A stretch of DNA of 64,000 nucleotides from Halomonas qaidamensis. Lineage in GTDB: Bacteria > Pseudomonadota > Gammaproteobacteria > Pseudomonadales > Halomonadaceae. The position numbers were made by a program, and so were the translations under genes. Of the stretch, positions 24,531 to 33,307 are shown in pieces (the stretch's first letter is position 1; each line of letters begins with the position of its first letter). The notes under the pieces were generated by a model. The model was not told the DNA's origin. It worked only from the letters and a program-made list of their open reading frames with translations, and did no database searches. The stretch spans positions 1,116,001-1,180,000 of the forward strand of contig NZ_CP080627.1 of NCBI RefSeq assembly GCF_025917315.1. Direction: 5' to 3'.

Positions 24531-24985
24531 GGCAAATACTCATGCACCACAGCGCGTACCACACCCCATAGCTGGCAGTCCGTCTCTGCTAGGGGGAGTG
24601 GTGGGTAGTGAGGATGTGCCGAACAAAGATGTGGCGTGCCTTGATAGAGCGCATAACGCTTTATCAGTACTTCCTCTTCAAACATGGCGACCAGGATATG
24701 CCCTAAACGGGGCGGTATGCTGCGATCTACCACCAGCAAATCACCTTCGAATATCCCCCAGCCTTCCATGCTGTCGCCTGTGGCGGTGAGGTAGAACGTG
24801 TGGTTGGGGTGTTTAATCAACCGCTCATTGAGATCTAGTGTGCGTGGCTCGTAATCCTGGGCAGGTGAAGGGAAGCCGCTAAACCCAGCGCGGCCGTAGA
24901 GCATTGGAAAGGGCAGCGGTTGAGAGGTTAACGGCAGGGCTGTCGCAACCATGGTTGTTGCACAATAAGTGGGTTGAGACGGCAT
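24527..24985 (-). CDS. umuD: DNA polymerase V autoproteolytic subunit UmuD
   Basis: A LexA-like S24 protease of about 152 residues. Self-cleavage is expected at Ala33-Gly34 in GRAGFSGFPSP. The catalytic dyad is Ser72 in GDSMEGWGI and Lys109 in EEEVLIKRYAL. After RecA-stimulated cleavage it forms the UmuD' dimer that activates UmuC. I chose the ATG at 24985 because GAGG lies nine bases upstream; ATG 25000 gives a five-residue longer form without a clear ribosome site. A LexA-like box lies just upstream. Confidence 0.93.
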   Translation of the reverse strand: MPSQPTYCATTMVATALPLTSQPLPFPMLYGRAGFSGFPSPAQDYEPRTLDLNERLIKHPNHTFYLTATGDSMEGWGIFEGDLLVVDRSIPPRLGHILVAMFEEEVLIKRYALYQGTPHLCSAHPHYPPLPLAETDCQLWGVVRAVVHEYLP

Positions 24986-25007
24986 CGTCGGCATCCTCAT
25001 GAATAAA

Positions 25008-25027
25008 TAGTGTGTTTATATACAGTA
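25008..25027 (-). promoter_or_regulatory. LexA-like SOS box of umuDC
   Basis: On the minus strand the site reads TACTGTATATAAACACACTA, matching the E. coli consensus at 17 of 20 positions. The left half CTGT is exact; the right half is ACAC instead of ACAG. It sits 23-42 bases upstream of the chosen umuD start. Confidence 0.72.
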
Positions 25028-25117
25028 TATAGGCAGTATTTATTCATGGGGAAAAAATTGCAAGCGACGCTCAGCGCAGGGTACCAGGGGAATATTGGTT
25101 TAGCGGGTGCTATTGGC

Positions 25118-25210
25118 TTAGCGAGCGAGCCACATGCCAACCACCAGTGCACTTATCACGGTAATTAAGAACACAAGATTGCGAGCACGGGTATCACGAC
25201 GTGGTTTCAT
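25118..25210 (-). CDS. 30-residue small membrane protein
   Basis: A short gene encoding MKPRRDTRARN followed by a hydrophobic span, LVFLITVISALVVGMWLAR. This is a basic cytoplasmic head with one C-terminal helix. ATG 25210 lies eight bases after AGGA; the in-frame ATG at 25216 is too close to it. Only composition and the ribosome site support it, so confidence is moderate. It occupies an otherwise empty 350-bp region between umuD and the hydrolase gene. Confidence 0.5.
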   Translation of the reverse strand: MKPRRDTRARNLVFLITVISALVVGMWLAR

Positions 25211-25384
25211 AGCCATTTTCCTGTTGGTCATCGTTATTCAACACATTACGAAGTAGTAGCAAGCAGCGAACTCCCCATAAAAGCGGCAGAAGCGCTGCGC
25301 TTAGCATGGTAACGTTTACGCCTTAGAGCGTCATCTGACGAATATGATATTGCTTGGTTATCCGGCTTTAAAGAGATCCTGTTT

Positions 25385-26263
25385 ATGAATGAATCGACTC
25401 ATGTCGGTACCGCTGCGCAGCCGCTTTCCCTGGCGAATGGGCGGCTGGCAGCACTTAGCTGGGGGCGTAGCACTGCGCCTACTTGGGTGGCACTGCACGG
25501 TTGGTTAGACAACGCTGCAAGCTTTACACGGCTAGCGCCGCTGTTAGTAAAAGCATTGGATATTCGTATTGTGGCGATCGACTTTCGTGGTCACGGGCAT
25601 TCGGCCCATGCACCTGTAGGAAGCGACTATGCACTATGGGACTACACTCATGATGTGCTGGATACCTTGGAAGCATTAGCGCTCGAAAAGACAACGCTAC
25701 TTGCTCACTCGATGGGGGCCGCCGTGGCTTGCCTCATATCCGCAGCGTTCCCCGAGCGGGTGAATAAGCTTATTTTGCTAGATGGTTTAGGTGCGTTAAA
25801 CACACCGGCTGAAGAGACAGCCAGCCAACTGCGTAAAGGGTTGATAGCCTATCGGCGGCCGCTTTCCCGGCCCCCTCGTTATCCGGATATTGAGAGCGCA
25901 GTCGCTGCGCGGGTAGCCGGAGGCGTCACGCCGCTGGACAGCATCACCGCTACACCACTTGTCGAACGTAACACGCAAGCTACCGCCGATGGGCATGTGC
26001 AAATGCGCACTGATAGCCGTTTGTTAAAGCCTTCTTTGGTGCGCTTTACACCCCAGCAGGTGTTGGCACTACTGGCGGAGATTCAAACCTCGGTGCTATT
26101 GATAGAAGGGGAGCGGGGTATTTTAGGCGAGCGGGACTGGGCGGAAAAAGCACGCCAAGCGGTGCCCCAGTTAACGCGCCATGTACTAGCGGGTGGCCAT
26201 CATCTGCACCTTGAACCCCAGGCGGTTGAGCACGTGGCTGAGATAATCCGGCAACAAGTGTAA
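25385..26263 (+). CDS. Alpha/beta-fold hydrolase
   Basis: A 292-residue hydrolase. VALHGWLDNAASF gives the HG oxyanion region, DFRGHGHS follows strand 4, LLAHSMGAA holds nucleophile Ser109, and the C-terminal GGHHLHLE contains the catalytic His. A cap region lies between residues about 140 and 210. Substrate unknown; the pattern fits a serine esterase/epoxide-hydrolase-like group. It is followed after 34 bp by the patatin-like gene, suggesting cotranscription and a shared lipid or ester role. Confidence 0.9.
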   Translation: MNESTHVGTAAQPLSLANGRLAALSWGRSTAPTWVALHGWLDNAASFTRLAPLLVKALDIRIVAIDFRGHGHSAHAPVGSDYALWDYTHDVLDTLEALALEKTTLLAHSMGAAVACLISAAFPERVNKLILLDGLGALNTPAEETASQLRKGLIAYRRPLSRPPRYPDIESAVAARVAGGVTPLDSITATPLVERNTQATADGHVQMRTDSRLLKPSLVRFTPQQVLALLAEIQTSVLLIEGERGILGERDWAEKARQAVPQLTRHVLAGGHHLHLEPQAVEHVAEIIRQQV

Positions 26264-26297
26264 CGGTTATCTGTTGTTCAGCATTAGGAAGATGACA

Positions 26298-27338
26298 ATG
26301 AAAAAAGTGACGCAAACTGCTGATACACCTTTGGGAAACCTTCCTTTAAATAATGGCAATAAGGTTGCGTTGGTATTGGGGAGTGGAGGAGCTAGGGGCT
26401 ACGCCCATATCGGTGTTATCGAAGCATTAGAAGCACGTGGCTTTGAGATTATCTCGATTGCGGGTTGTTCCATGGGCGCGCTTATTGGCGGTATCTATGC
26501 GGCTGGAAAACTGCCTGAGTACCGCGAGTGGGTGTGTACGCTGGATTATTTAGACGTGCTAAAGCTGGTCGATGTGACCTGGAGTCCGATGGGGGCCATG
26601 CGGGCGAATAAGGTCATGAACAAGTTAGAAGAGCTGGTTGGCGAAAGGTTGATTGAAGAGCTGCCTATTCCGGTAACAACCGTCGCAACGGATCTGGTTC
26701 GTCAGCGTGAAGTGTGGTTTCAAAACGGCTCCTTGCTTCAGGCAATTCGAGCCTCTATTGCCGTGCCTGGCGTTATTACCCCAGTGCATGTGGGGGACCA
26801 AGTGCTCGTTGATGGCGGCTTACTGAACCCACTGCCGATGATGCCGATATTAGCCGCCCATGAAGCGGACTTTGTTGTAGCGGTTAACGTGACGGCGCAC
26901 AGTCCGCAACCCATCACGTTAGAGGAGCTGTTACCCCACGAAGATAAGAGCGATAGCCGCACCGCGTTAGAACGCGATCGCGATGCTAATATTGGCGGTT
27001 GGATGGATGACGTTCGTGCCACCACACGGCGGCTGTGGGACGGGCTGGGGGGTAGCAATGGTGAAGAGAGTGACGTTGATGAAACCGTTGATCTGCGTGG
27101 TAAGCGTGAATGGGGCAAGCTCGATATGATTTTAGAGTCGTTTGATATCACCCAGGCGGCGCTCGCGAAGTATAAAATCGCAGGCTATCCGCCAGATGTA
27201 TTGATTGAAATTCCCAAAACTGTTTGCAGCACTTATGAGTTTCACCGAGCCAACGAATTAATTCGGCTGGGTCGGCATCTTGCCGATGAAGCACTGGAGC
27301 GACGGATGCCTGGTATTGCCTCTGATGCCACCGAGTAA
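26298..27338 (+). CDS. Patatin-like phospholipase family protein (RssA-like)
   Basis: A 346-residue cytosolic lipase-like protein. The oxyanion hole is LGSGGARGYAHIGV (from residue 27), nucleophile Ser58 lies in AGCSMGALIGG, and the catalytic Asp lies in VLVDGGLLNPLP. These form the Ser-Asp dyad of patatins. ATG 26298 is eight bases after AGGA, better than ATG 26292. A charged insertion with Asp-rich sequence lies at residues about 210-270. It probably hydrolyses acyl lipids, but the substrate is unknown. Confidence 0.92.
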   Translation: MKKVTQTADTPLGNLPLNNGNKVALVLGSGGARGYAHIGVIEALEARGFEIISIAGCSMGALIGGIYAAGKLPEYREWVCTLDYLDVLKLVDVTWSPMGAMRANKVMNKLEELVGERLIEELPIPVTTVATDLVRQREVWFQNGSLLQAIRASIAVPGVITPVHVGDQVLVDGGLLNPLPMMPILAAHEADFVVAVNVTAHSPQPITLEELLPHEDKSDSRTALERDRDANIGGWMDDVRATTRRLWDGLGGSNGEESDVDETVDLRGKREWGKLDMILESFDITQAALAKYKIAGYPPDVLIEIPKTVCSTYEFHRANELIRLGRHLADEALERRMPGIASDATE

Positions 27339-27356
27339 GCGTAGTGAAATAGCTGC

Positions 27357-27920
27357 TTACTGCCCGCGCTTGCGCAGCAGAATATACACCGCCCCTGTGC
27401 CGCCATCGATATCGATGGCGGAGCAGAACGCCAAGACGCCGGGCCACTCTCTTAACCATGCGTTGGTATGGCTTTTAAGTACCGGAAAGTCCGATGTGGT
27501 ACCCCAGGCCTTACCGTGAACTACCAGAACGCAGCGCATGCCTTGTGCAGCAGCGTCGCGTAAAAAACTTTCAAGCTCAATCCGAGCTTCTTCTAGGGTA
27601 TAGCCGTGTAAATCCAGCCCAGCCTGCCAAGCGGTTTGGCCGCGCTTTAGCTGGCTAAAGGTGCGCCAGGGCAGGTCCGGAACGCTAAACTCCAGATACT
27701 CTGAAGGGCGTACTGCCTCTACTCGGCCGTCAGATGTGCGACCGCTGGTTTGTAGCGTGTTGCTTTCTACCGCAGCTCGCCGGCGTGCCTGTTGGGCATC
27801 ATCGTTACGTTTGGGCTTGCCTGGGTTGGCTTGGTTGCTGGCAATACGGCGTACGCCTGCTGCCTGCAGCGCTTGGCGAAAGGCACTGATATCGTCGTCG
27901 TTGGGCAGGTGTCGCGTCAT
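27357..27920 (-). CDS. Smr domain protein (SmrA/SmrB-like endonuclease)
   Basis: A 187-residue protein with a C-terminal Smr domain. LDLHGYTLEEARIELESFL carries the LDLHG motif. The second motif is VVHGKAWG, which differs from the usual HGxG spacing. It ends GGTGAVYILLRKRG. Lying divergently next to prmB matches the place of smrB in E. coli, but the GGTGAVY ending resembles SmrA (YdaL). SmrB cuts mRNA at collided ribosomes. The altered HGKG motif may affect catalysis. Convergent with the patatin gene. Confidence 0.85.
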   Translation of the reverse strand: MTRHLPNDDDISAFRQALQAAGVRRIASNQANPGKPKRNDDAQQARRRAAVESNTLQTSGRTSDGRVEAVRPSEYLEFSVPDLPWRTFSQLKRGQTAWQAGLDLHGYTLEEARIELESFLRDAAAQGMRCVLVVHGKAWGTTSDFPVLKSHTNAWLREWPGVLAFCSAIDIDGGTGAVYILLRKRGQ

Positions 27921-28102
27921 GATTAGCTCAAATCGAGAAGTTAAATGTTAAGAAAAGTGTCAATAAACAAGCATAATTGAGAAACACACAGGATAGCGAG
28001 CTGAATGTTGTTGTGAAACGCACGCTTGTGAACCGCGTGCTGTGAACCAGACGGCGTCAAAGGTACAATCTTTTCATCAATCTTTATACGCCAGGAGCCG
28101 CT

Positions 28103-29062
28103 GTGACCACGCACCTTAATGATGAGACCTCCCACTCAATGCTTTCGCTGCCGGAGTCGGCAGTGGTGAGCGAGCTTTTTACATTACGCGATTATTTACG
28201 CTGGGTGTCCAGTGAGTTTTATCTGGCGGGGTTGCATTATGGGCATGGCACCGAATCGCCTTGGGACGAAGCCGTTGCGCTGTGTTTAGGCGCACTGCAC
28301 CTTCCGTGGAACGTCGATCCTGCTGTGCTAGACGCACGCCTGTTGCCAATAGAGCGCGAGCGCATTATTCGTTTAGCGCGAGAGCGGGTAACTACTCGCC
28401 GCCCGCTGCCTTATTTACTGGGTGAAGCTTTTTTTGCCGGGTTCCCGTTCAACGTTGACGAACGCGTATTAATTCCGCGCTCGCCTATTGCCGAGCTGAT
28501 TGAAGATGGCTTTGCAGCATGGTTCCCAGAAGAACCGCCTGCCCGAGTATTGGACTTATGTACCGGTTCTGGCTGTATCGGCATTGCCACCGCGTTGGTG
28601 CTGCCGACCAGTGAGGTCGCCCTGGCGGATATTAGCCAGGATGCCTTAGCGGTTGCGCGTCAAAATATCACGCGTCATGACGTTGGTGATCGCGTACGGG
28701 CCGTCGAGTCCGACGTGTTTGATGGTTTGAAAGGCCAGCGCTTTGATCTGATCGTATCAAACCCGCCTTATGTCGATGCACGTGATCTGGCCACCATGCC
28801 CGCCGAGTTTCGCCACGAGCCTGCCTTGGCGCTGGGGGCTGGTAACGATGGGTTAGATATCGTGAGACGCATTCTGTGCGAGGCGCGCCAGCACTTAACC
28901 GACGAGGGATGGCTGATTGTTGAAGTTGGCAATTCCGACCGCCATGTAGAGGCTGCTTTTCCTGAAGTGCCTTTTATCTGGCTTGAATTCGAGCGTGGCG
29001 GCCAGGGTGTTTTTGCCTTGAGCGCCGCTGAACTCGACGCCCATGCGGCGTCTTTTGCGTGA
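28103..29062 (+). CDS. prmB: Ribosomal protein L3 N5-glutamine methyltransferase PrmB
   Basis: A 319-residue SAM-dependent methyltransferase that methylates a glutamine of ribosomal protein L3. SAM-binding motif I is [13 protein letters not shown] (residues about 150-162), and the substrate-binding NPPY lies at 220-223. [11 protein letters not shown] precedes the fold, typical of PrmB. A GTG start follows CAGGAGCCGCT. It lies 13 bp before aroC, the usual gammaproteobacterial order. Confidence 0.96.
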   Translation: MTTHLNDETSHSMLSLPESAVVSELFTLRDYLRWVSSEFYLAGLHYGHGTESPWDEAVALCLGALHLPWNVDPAVLDARLLPIERERIIRLARERVTTRRPLPYLLGEAFFAGFPFNVDERVLIPRSPIAELIEDGFAAWFPEEPPARVLDLCTGSGCIGIATALVLPTSEVALADISQDALAVARQNITRHDVGDRVRAVESDVFDGLKGQRFDLIVSNPPYVDARDLATMPAEFRHEPALALGAGNDGLDIVRRILCEARQHLTDEGWLIVEVGNSDRHVEAAFPEVPFIWLEFERGGQGVFALSAAELDAHAASFA

Positions 29063-29075
29063 GGAACTAACGCCC

Positions 29076-30167
29076 ATGTCTGGCAATACCTTTGGCAAGC
29101 TATTTACCGTTACTACATTTGGTGAGAGCCACGGCCCTGCTTTAGGCGCGATTGTTGACGGCTGTCCGCCTGGCATACCGATCAGTGAAGAGGACCTTCA
29201 GCACGATTTAGATCGCCGCCGCCCAGGCAGTTCTCGGCATACCACCCAGCGTAAAGAGCCGGATCAGGTGCGGATTCTTTCTGGTGTGTTTGAAGGTAAA
29301 ACCACTGGTTCGTCCATTGGTCTGCTAATTGAGAACACCGACCAGCGCTCCAAAGACTACTCTAAAATCAAAGATCAATTCCGGCCTGCCCACGCAGACT
29401 ACACCTACCATCACAAGTATGGTCATCGCGATTATCGGGGCGGCGGTCGTTCTAGCGCACGGGAAACCGCGATGCGCGTTGCCGCTGGCGCGATCGCTAA
29501 GAAGGTGCTGGCCGCAAAAGGGATACAAGTTCGTGGTTATATGAGCCAGTTGGGGCCAATTAAAATCGACTTCAAAACCTGGGATGCAGTGAGCGAAAAT
29601 GCCTTTTTCTGCCCCGATCCGGACAAAGTGGCTGAGCTTGAAGCCTATATGGATCAGCTGCGTCGTGACCAAGACTCGGTGGGCGCGGAAGTTACCGTGA
29701 TTGCCGACGGTGTGCCGGTTGGGCTGGGTGAGCCGGTTTTTGACCGCTTAGATGCTGATCTGGCGCATGGCTTAATGAGCATCAATGCGGTAAAAGGGAT
29801 AGAGATAGGTGCAGGGTTTGGCTGCATTGCCCAGCGGGGTAGTGAACACCGTGACGAGATGACCCCAGAGGGCTTCTTGTCAAACCATGCTGGTGGCGTG
29901 TTAGGCGGAATTTCCAGTGGGCAGCCGATCGTTGCCCGCCTAGCGTTGAAACCAACGTCAAGTATTACTACGCCCGGGCGTTCAATTGATGTACATGGCC
30001 AACCAGTTGAGGTAATAACAAAGGGTCGCCATGACCCCTGTGTCGGTATTCGCGCGACGCCTATCGCTGAAGCAATGATGGCAATCACGCTGCTAGACCA
30101 TTGGCTACGTCATCGTGGACAGAATGGCGATGTTAGCGTTGATACACCGCGTTTAGAACAACAATAA
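29076..30167 (+). CDS. aroC: Chorismate synthase AroC
   Basis: A 363-residue enzyme converting EPSP to chorismate, the last shikimate-pathway step, using reduced FMN. Signatures are [18 protein letters not shown] at the start, [26 protein letters not shown], and near the end GRHDPC with the [11 protein letters not shown] tail. ATG 29076 has GAGG upstream and matches the family start. It follows prmB and precedes the PHA-associated genes. Confidence 0.98.
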   Translation: MSGNTFGKLFTVTTFGESHGPALGAIVDGCPPGIPISEEDLQHDLDRRRPGSSRHTTQRKEPDQVRILSGVFEGKTTGSSIGLLIENTDQRSKDYSKIKDQFRPAHADYTYHHKYGHRDYRGGGRSSARETAMRVAAGAIAKKVLAAKGIQVRGYMSQLGPIKIDFKTWDAVSENAFFCPDPDKVAELEAYMDQLRRDQDSVGAEVTVIADGVPVGLGEPVFDRLDADLAHGLMSINAVKGIEIGAGFGCIAQRGSEHRDEMTPEGFLSNHAGGVLGGISSGQPIVARLALKPTSSITTPGRSIDVHGQPVEVITKGRHDPCVGIRATPIAEAMMAITLLDHWLRHRGQNGDVSVDTPRLEQQ

Positions 30168-30228
30168 CAGCACGGTGCGCTTAGCGTAACGCTGCTACAC
30201 TCTTAGGAAGATGGTTAAGGAGTCGCCT

Positions 30229-30636
30229 ATGAAAATTAACGTTGAATTTGACCTGACACCGGATGAGTTTCGCCAATCATTAGGGCTGCCGGATGTTGAG
30301 GCGTTTCAGCAAAGCCTGCTGGAAAATATTCAGCGGCAAATGGAATCTGGGGTGGATGGTTATGACCCTATGAGTCTAATGCGTCCTTTCCTGCAGCAGC
30401 CGATGATGCAACAAGGACTTTCTCAGGGGCTAGCTAATTTCGGTACGTATCAGCAGATGATGTTGGATATGTTGCGTAAAGCAGGAACCTCAGGTGGCAG
30501 TGCCGACCAGGCTGGCGACGCGAATCAGGATGACTCCCAAGAGGCTGCCAATGCAGCGTCAGGTAAAAGCGCATCAAGTGCGAGAAGTTCCAAAGCGAAA
30601 GCAACAGCTTCTTCGCGCTCTCGCGCTAAAGGGTAG
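30229..30636 (+). CDS. DUF6489 family protein, PHA-locus associated
   Basis: A 135-residue protein. The N-terminal half (MKINVEFDLTPDEFRQSLGL, then PDVEAFQQSLLENIQ) matches DUF6489, found next to phasins and PHA synthases. The C-terminal third is low-complexity Ser/Ala/Lys. Phasin-like amphipathic character suggests granule association, by inference. ATG 30229 is seven bases after AAGGAG. It is 154 bp upstream of the phasin gene. Confidence 0.82.
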   Translation: MKINVEFDLTPDEFRQSLGLPDVEAFQQSLLENIQRQMESGVDGYDPMSLMRPFLQQPMMQQGLSQGLANFGTYQQMMLDMLRKAGTSGGSADQAGDANQDDSQEAANAASGKSASSARSSKAKATASSRSRAKG

Positions 30637-30790
30637 AACTGTCATGTGAAATGTGTAGCGTTGTTGAGCGTGCTGCTAAGAATGTTGCAAAGCAGCAATG
30701 CAGCGTTTACTCTTTTTGCAGTGCAGCAATTTGCCGTGTGATGAGCCACTCCAGGCTCATGCCAAGGAATGAGAGATAGGAGCAGACACT

Positions 30791-31201
30791 ATGCAAGATA
30801 AAATGATGGACGCCTTTAGTACCCAAACGCGCCAAATGTTCGAGCCAATGCGCAAGATGAACTCGCTGATGCTCAACAATATGGAAAAAATGACCCAGTA
30901 TCAGCTGGAAGCAATGAAACGCTACAGCCAGATGGGCACCGAGCGCATTCGCAGTGCGACGGAAATTAACGATGCTGAAAGCCTGCGTGATTTTGGTACG
31001 AAACAAGCCGAAATGATGAATGAGCTTTCTCAGCAGATGCAGGAAGATGCCCGCGTCATGGGCGAGATGAGCATGCAGTTCAAATCCGAAATGGAAAAGC
31101 TGTTCAGCGAAGCTGGGCAGAAAATGAGCGAGCAAGCCACCTCTGCTGCGAAAAGTGAACAGCCTGCGAAATCGACTAGCCAATCTTCACGTAAAAGCTA
31201 A
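30791..31201 (+). CDS. phaP: Phasin family protein
   Basis: A 136-residue, almost wholly helical protein rich in Met, Glu and Gln, with no cysteine: MFEPMRKMNSLMLNNMEKM, QYQLEAMKRYSQMGTERIR, then a Ser/Lys-rich tail. This is the phasin pattern of an amphipathic protein coating polyhydroxyalkanoate granules. AGGAG precedes the start. Its place just upstream of phaC supports the call. A stable hairpin follows the gene. Confidence 0.88.
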   Translation: MQDKMMDAFSTQTRQMFEPMRKMNSLMLNNMEKMTQYQLEAMKRYSQMGTERIRSATEINDAESLRDFGTKQAEMMNELSQQMQEDARVMGEMSMQFKSEMEKLFSEAGQKMSEQATSAAKSEQPAKSTSQSSRKS

Positions 31202-31215
31202 ACGTAACGATGTTC

Positions 31216-31240
31216 GCGGCGCCTTGAAGGCGCCGCGTTC
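31216..31240 (+). terminator. Attenuator-like hairpin between phasin and phaC
   Basis: CGCGGCGCCT and AGGCGCCGCG pair around TGA and are followed by TTCTTTT. It could be a partial terminator that raises phasin over synthase transcript, or a 3' stabiliser. Confidence 0.62.
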
Positions 31241-31294
31241 TTTTGGATGATGTGCCTGGGCAGACAATGCCAAGCAGGTGAGGGGAGAGTGAGT

Positions 31295-33148
31295 ATGCTG
31301 TCAGGGTGGAAAATGCCGTCTCAAGGTGTTTCTCAAGAAGAGCTTGAAGCATGGAAAGTGCAGCTAAGCGATGTTGGTGAACAGTACAAAGGCCTGCTTG
31401 AGGATTTACTGTCACGGATAGCACCCAGCGAAGCTGCTGACTCCGTTTACAGTGATATGCGTGAAAGCTTTGAAGCCGCCGCACAGTCGCTCATGAGTAA
31501 CCCTAACCTGCTGTGGCAAACTCAGTCCCGCCTACTGCAAGATCAGTGGCTACTTTGGCAGCAGGGTGTGCGGGCGATGTCTGGTGAGCAAGTGACGCCA
31601 TTGATAACGCCTGCAAAAGGCGACCGCCGCTTTAAAGATGAAGCATGGACACAAGAGCCTTACTACTTAGCGATTATGCAGCAATATTTACTGTTTTCGC
31701 AGATGGTAGAGGAGCTTATTGAAAATCTGGATGGCTTAGACCCGACACAGAAACGCAATCTAGCGTTTTATGCTCGGCAATTAGTAAGCGCCATGTCGCC
31801 TACTAATTTTGTATCGACTAACCCCGAAGTCATGCGTCGTACAATTGAGACGCGTGGACAAAACCTAGTAGATGGCCTGACGCGCCTGCGAGAAGACCTG
31901 GCGAATTCCGCCGAGGGTATTAACGTACGCATGACCGATCGAAGTGCCTTTGGTGTTGGCGATAACATTGCTGTCACCCCAGGTGCCGTGGTGTATGAAA
32001 ATGAGCTGATTCAGTTAATTCAATACACCCCCACCACGGAAAAAACCTTTAAAACGCCACTGTTGATCGTGCCCCCATGGATCAATAAGTACTACATTCT
32101 CGACCTGCGAGAAGACAATTCGCTGGTTAAGTGGATGGTAGACCAAGGGCACACGGTATTTCTGATTTCTTGGCGTAACCCTGGCCCAGAACAGCGCGAT
32201 ATTACCTGGGCTGATTACATGCAAATGGGCCCCGTCAGCGCGATGGAGGCCATTGAGCAAGCCTGTGGTGAGAAGTCAGTCAATCTGTTGAGTTACTGTG
32301 TGGGCGGCACACTAACTGCTTCTACGGTGGCCTATCTGACAAGCACTCGGCGTGGTCGAAAAGTGAAGTCAGTGACCTATATGGCGACGCTGCAGGACTT
32401 TCGTGATCCTGGTGATATTGGCGTATTCCTTAACGAACGGGTGGTTGAGGGAATTGAAAATACGCTGGAAATGAAAGGATATTTAGACGGCCGCTCGATG
32501 GCCTACACCTTTAATTTATTGCGTGAGAATGATCTTTTCTGGTCGTTCTACATCAATAATTATCTGAAAGGCGAAACGCCCGCCGCGTTTGACCTGCTGT
32601 ACTGGAATACTGATGGGACTAACCTGCCTGCTGGTACCCATGCCTGGTATCTGCGCCATATGTACTTGGAAAACCGTTTAGTAGAACCAGGTGGTATCGA
32701 GCTGGACGAGGTGAAGATTGACCTTCGTAAAATCTCGACGCCGTGCTACTTCGTTTCGACGAAAGAAGATCATATCGCTAAGTGGAACAGTACGTATTAT
32801 GGCGCGCTGTTACCCAAAGGGCCGGTGACGTTTGTATTGGGTGGTTCTGGCCATATCGCGGGCATTGTGAACCCTCCCCACAAGAATAAATACGGCTACT
32901 GGACCAACGATGCGCTGCCCGACACCCATGAAGCATGGCAAGAAGGCTCCACCTTTAACGAAGGCTCCTGGTGGCCACACTGGCAGGCATGGGTAACGGA
33001 GAACGGCTATGCTGATCCTGACCCGGAAAAAATGGTGCCCGCGCGTCAGCCTGGAGAAGGTGAACTAAGCGTGATTGAAAGCGCGCCCGGGCGCTATGTG
33101 AAAATGACGATTCCTGAGGTGTTGGGCGAAATTCCCGCCGCAGAATGA
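31295..33148 (+). CDS. phaC: Class I poly(R)-hydroxyalkanoic acid synthase PhaC
   Basis: A 617-residue PHA synthase that polymerises hydroxyacyl-CoA on granules. The lipase-like box with catalytic Cys335 is LLSYCVGGT. The Asp and His of the triad lie in STKEDHIAKW and GGSGHIAGIVNP. The N-terminal domain (residues 1-210) and IVPPWINKYYILDL are typical of class I, and no PhaE or PhaR partner is seen. ATG 31295 is seven bases after GGGGAG. The gene follows DUF6489 and the phasin, a common PHA arrangement in halophilic bacteria. Confidence 0.96.
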   Translation: MLSGWKMPSQGVSQEELEAWKVQLSDVGEQYKGLLEDLLSRIAPSEAADSVYSDMRESFEAAAQSLMSNPNLLWQTQSRLLQDQWLLWQQGVRAMSGEQVTPLITPAKGDRRFKDEAWTQEPYYLAIMQQYLLFSQMVEELIENLDGLDPTQKRNLAFYARQLVSAMSPTNFVSTNPEVMRRTIETRGQNLVDGLTRLREDLANSAEGINVRMTDRSAFGVGDNIAVTPGAVVYENELIQLIQYTPTTEKTFKTPLLIVPPWINKYYILDLREDNSLVKWMVDQGHTVFLISWRNPGPEQRDITWADYMQMGPVSAMEAIEQACGEKSVNLLSYCVGGTLTASTVAYLTSTRRGRKVKSVTYMATLQDFRDPGDIGVFLNERVVEGIENTLEMKGYLDGRSMAYTFNLLRENDLFWSFYINNYLKGETPAAFDLLYWNTDGTNLPAGTHAWYLRHMYLENRLVEPGGIELDEVKIDLRKISTPCYFVSTKEDHIAKWNSTYYGALLPKGPVTFVLGGSGHIAGIVNPPHKNKYGYWTNDALPDTHEAWQEGSTFNEGSWWPHWQAWVTENGYADPDPEKMVPARQPGEGELSVIESAPGRYVKMTIPEVLGEIPAAE

Positions 33149-33216
33149 TTTGCCACCATGGCATGATAGGCTAACGAACAAACGTTGCGTTTGTCGTTAA
33201 CAGTTAGAGCAGTAGA

Positions 33217-33269
33217 AAATGGCGGTGATGTCCTATTAGGAGTGATCTAATAAGGCATCACCGCCATTT
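33217..33269. repeat. 14-bp perfect inverted repeat downstream of phaC
   Basis: AAATGGCGGTGATG (33217-33230) and CATCACCGCCATTT (33256-33269) are exact reverse complements with a 25-base loop. A second, imperfect hairpin is centred near 33183. Neither has a clean T-run. They lie between convergent phaC and the exporter operon and may act as a transcription barrier or mRNA end. Confidence 0.75.
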
Positions 33270-33307
33270 GCGTTATTACCTTTCAAGCTAACTTTCAAAC
33301 CACCCTT

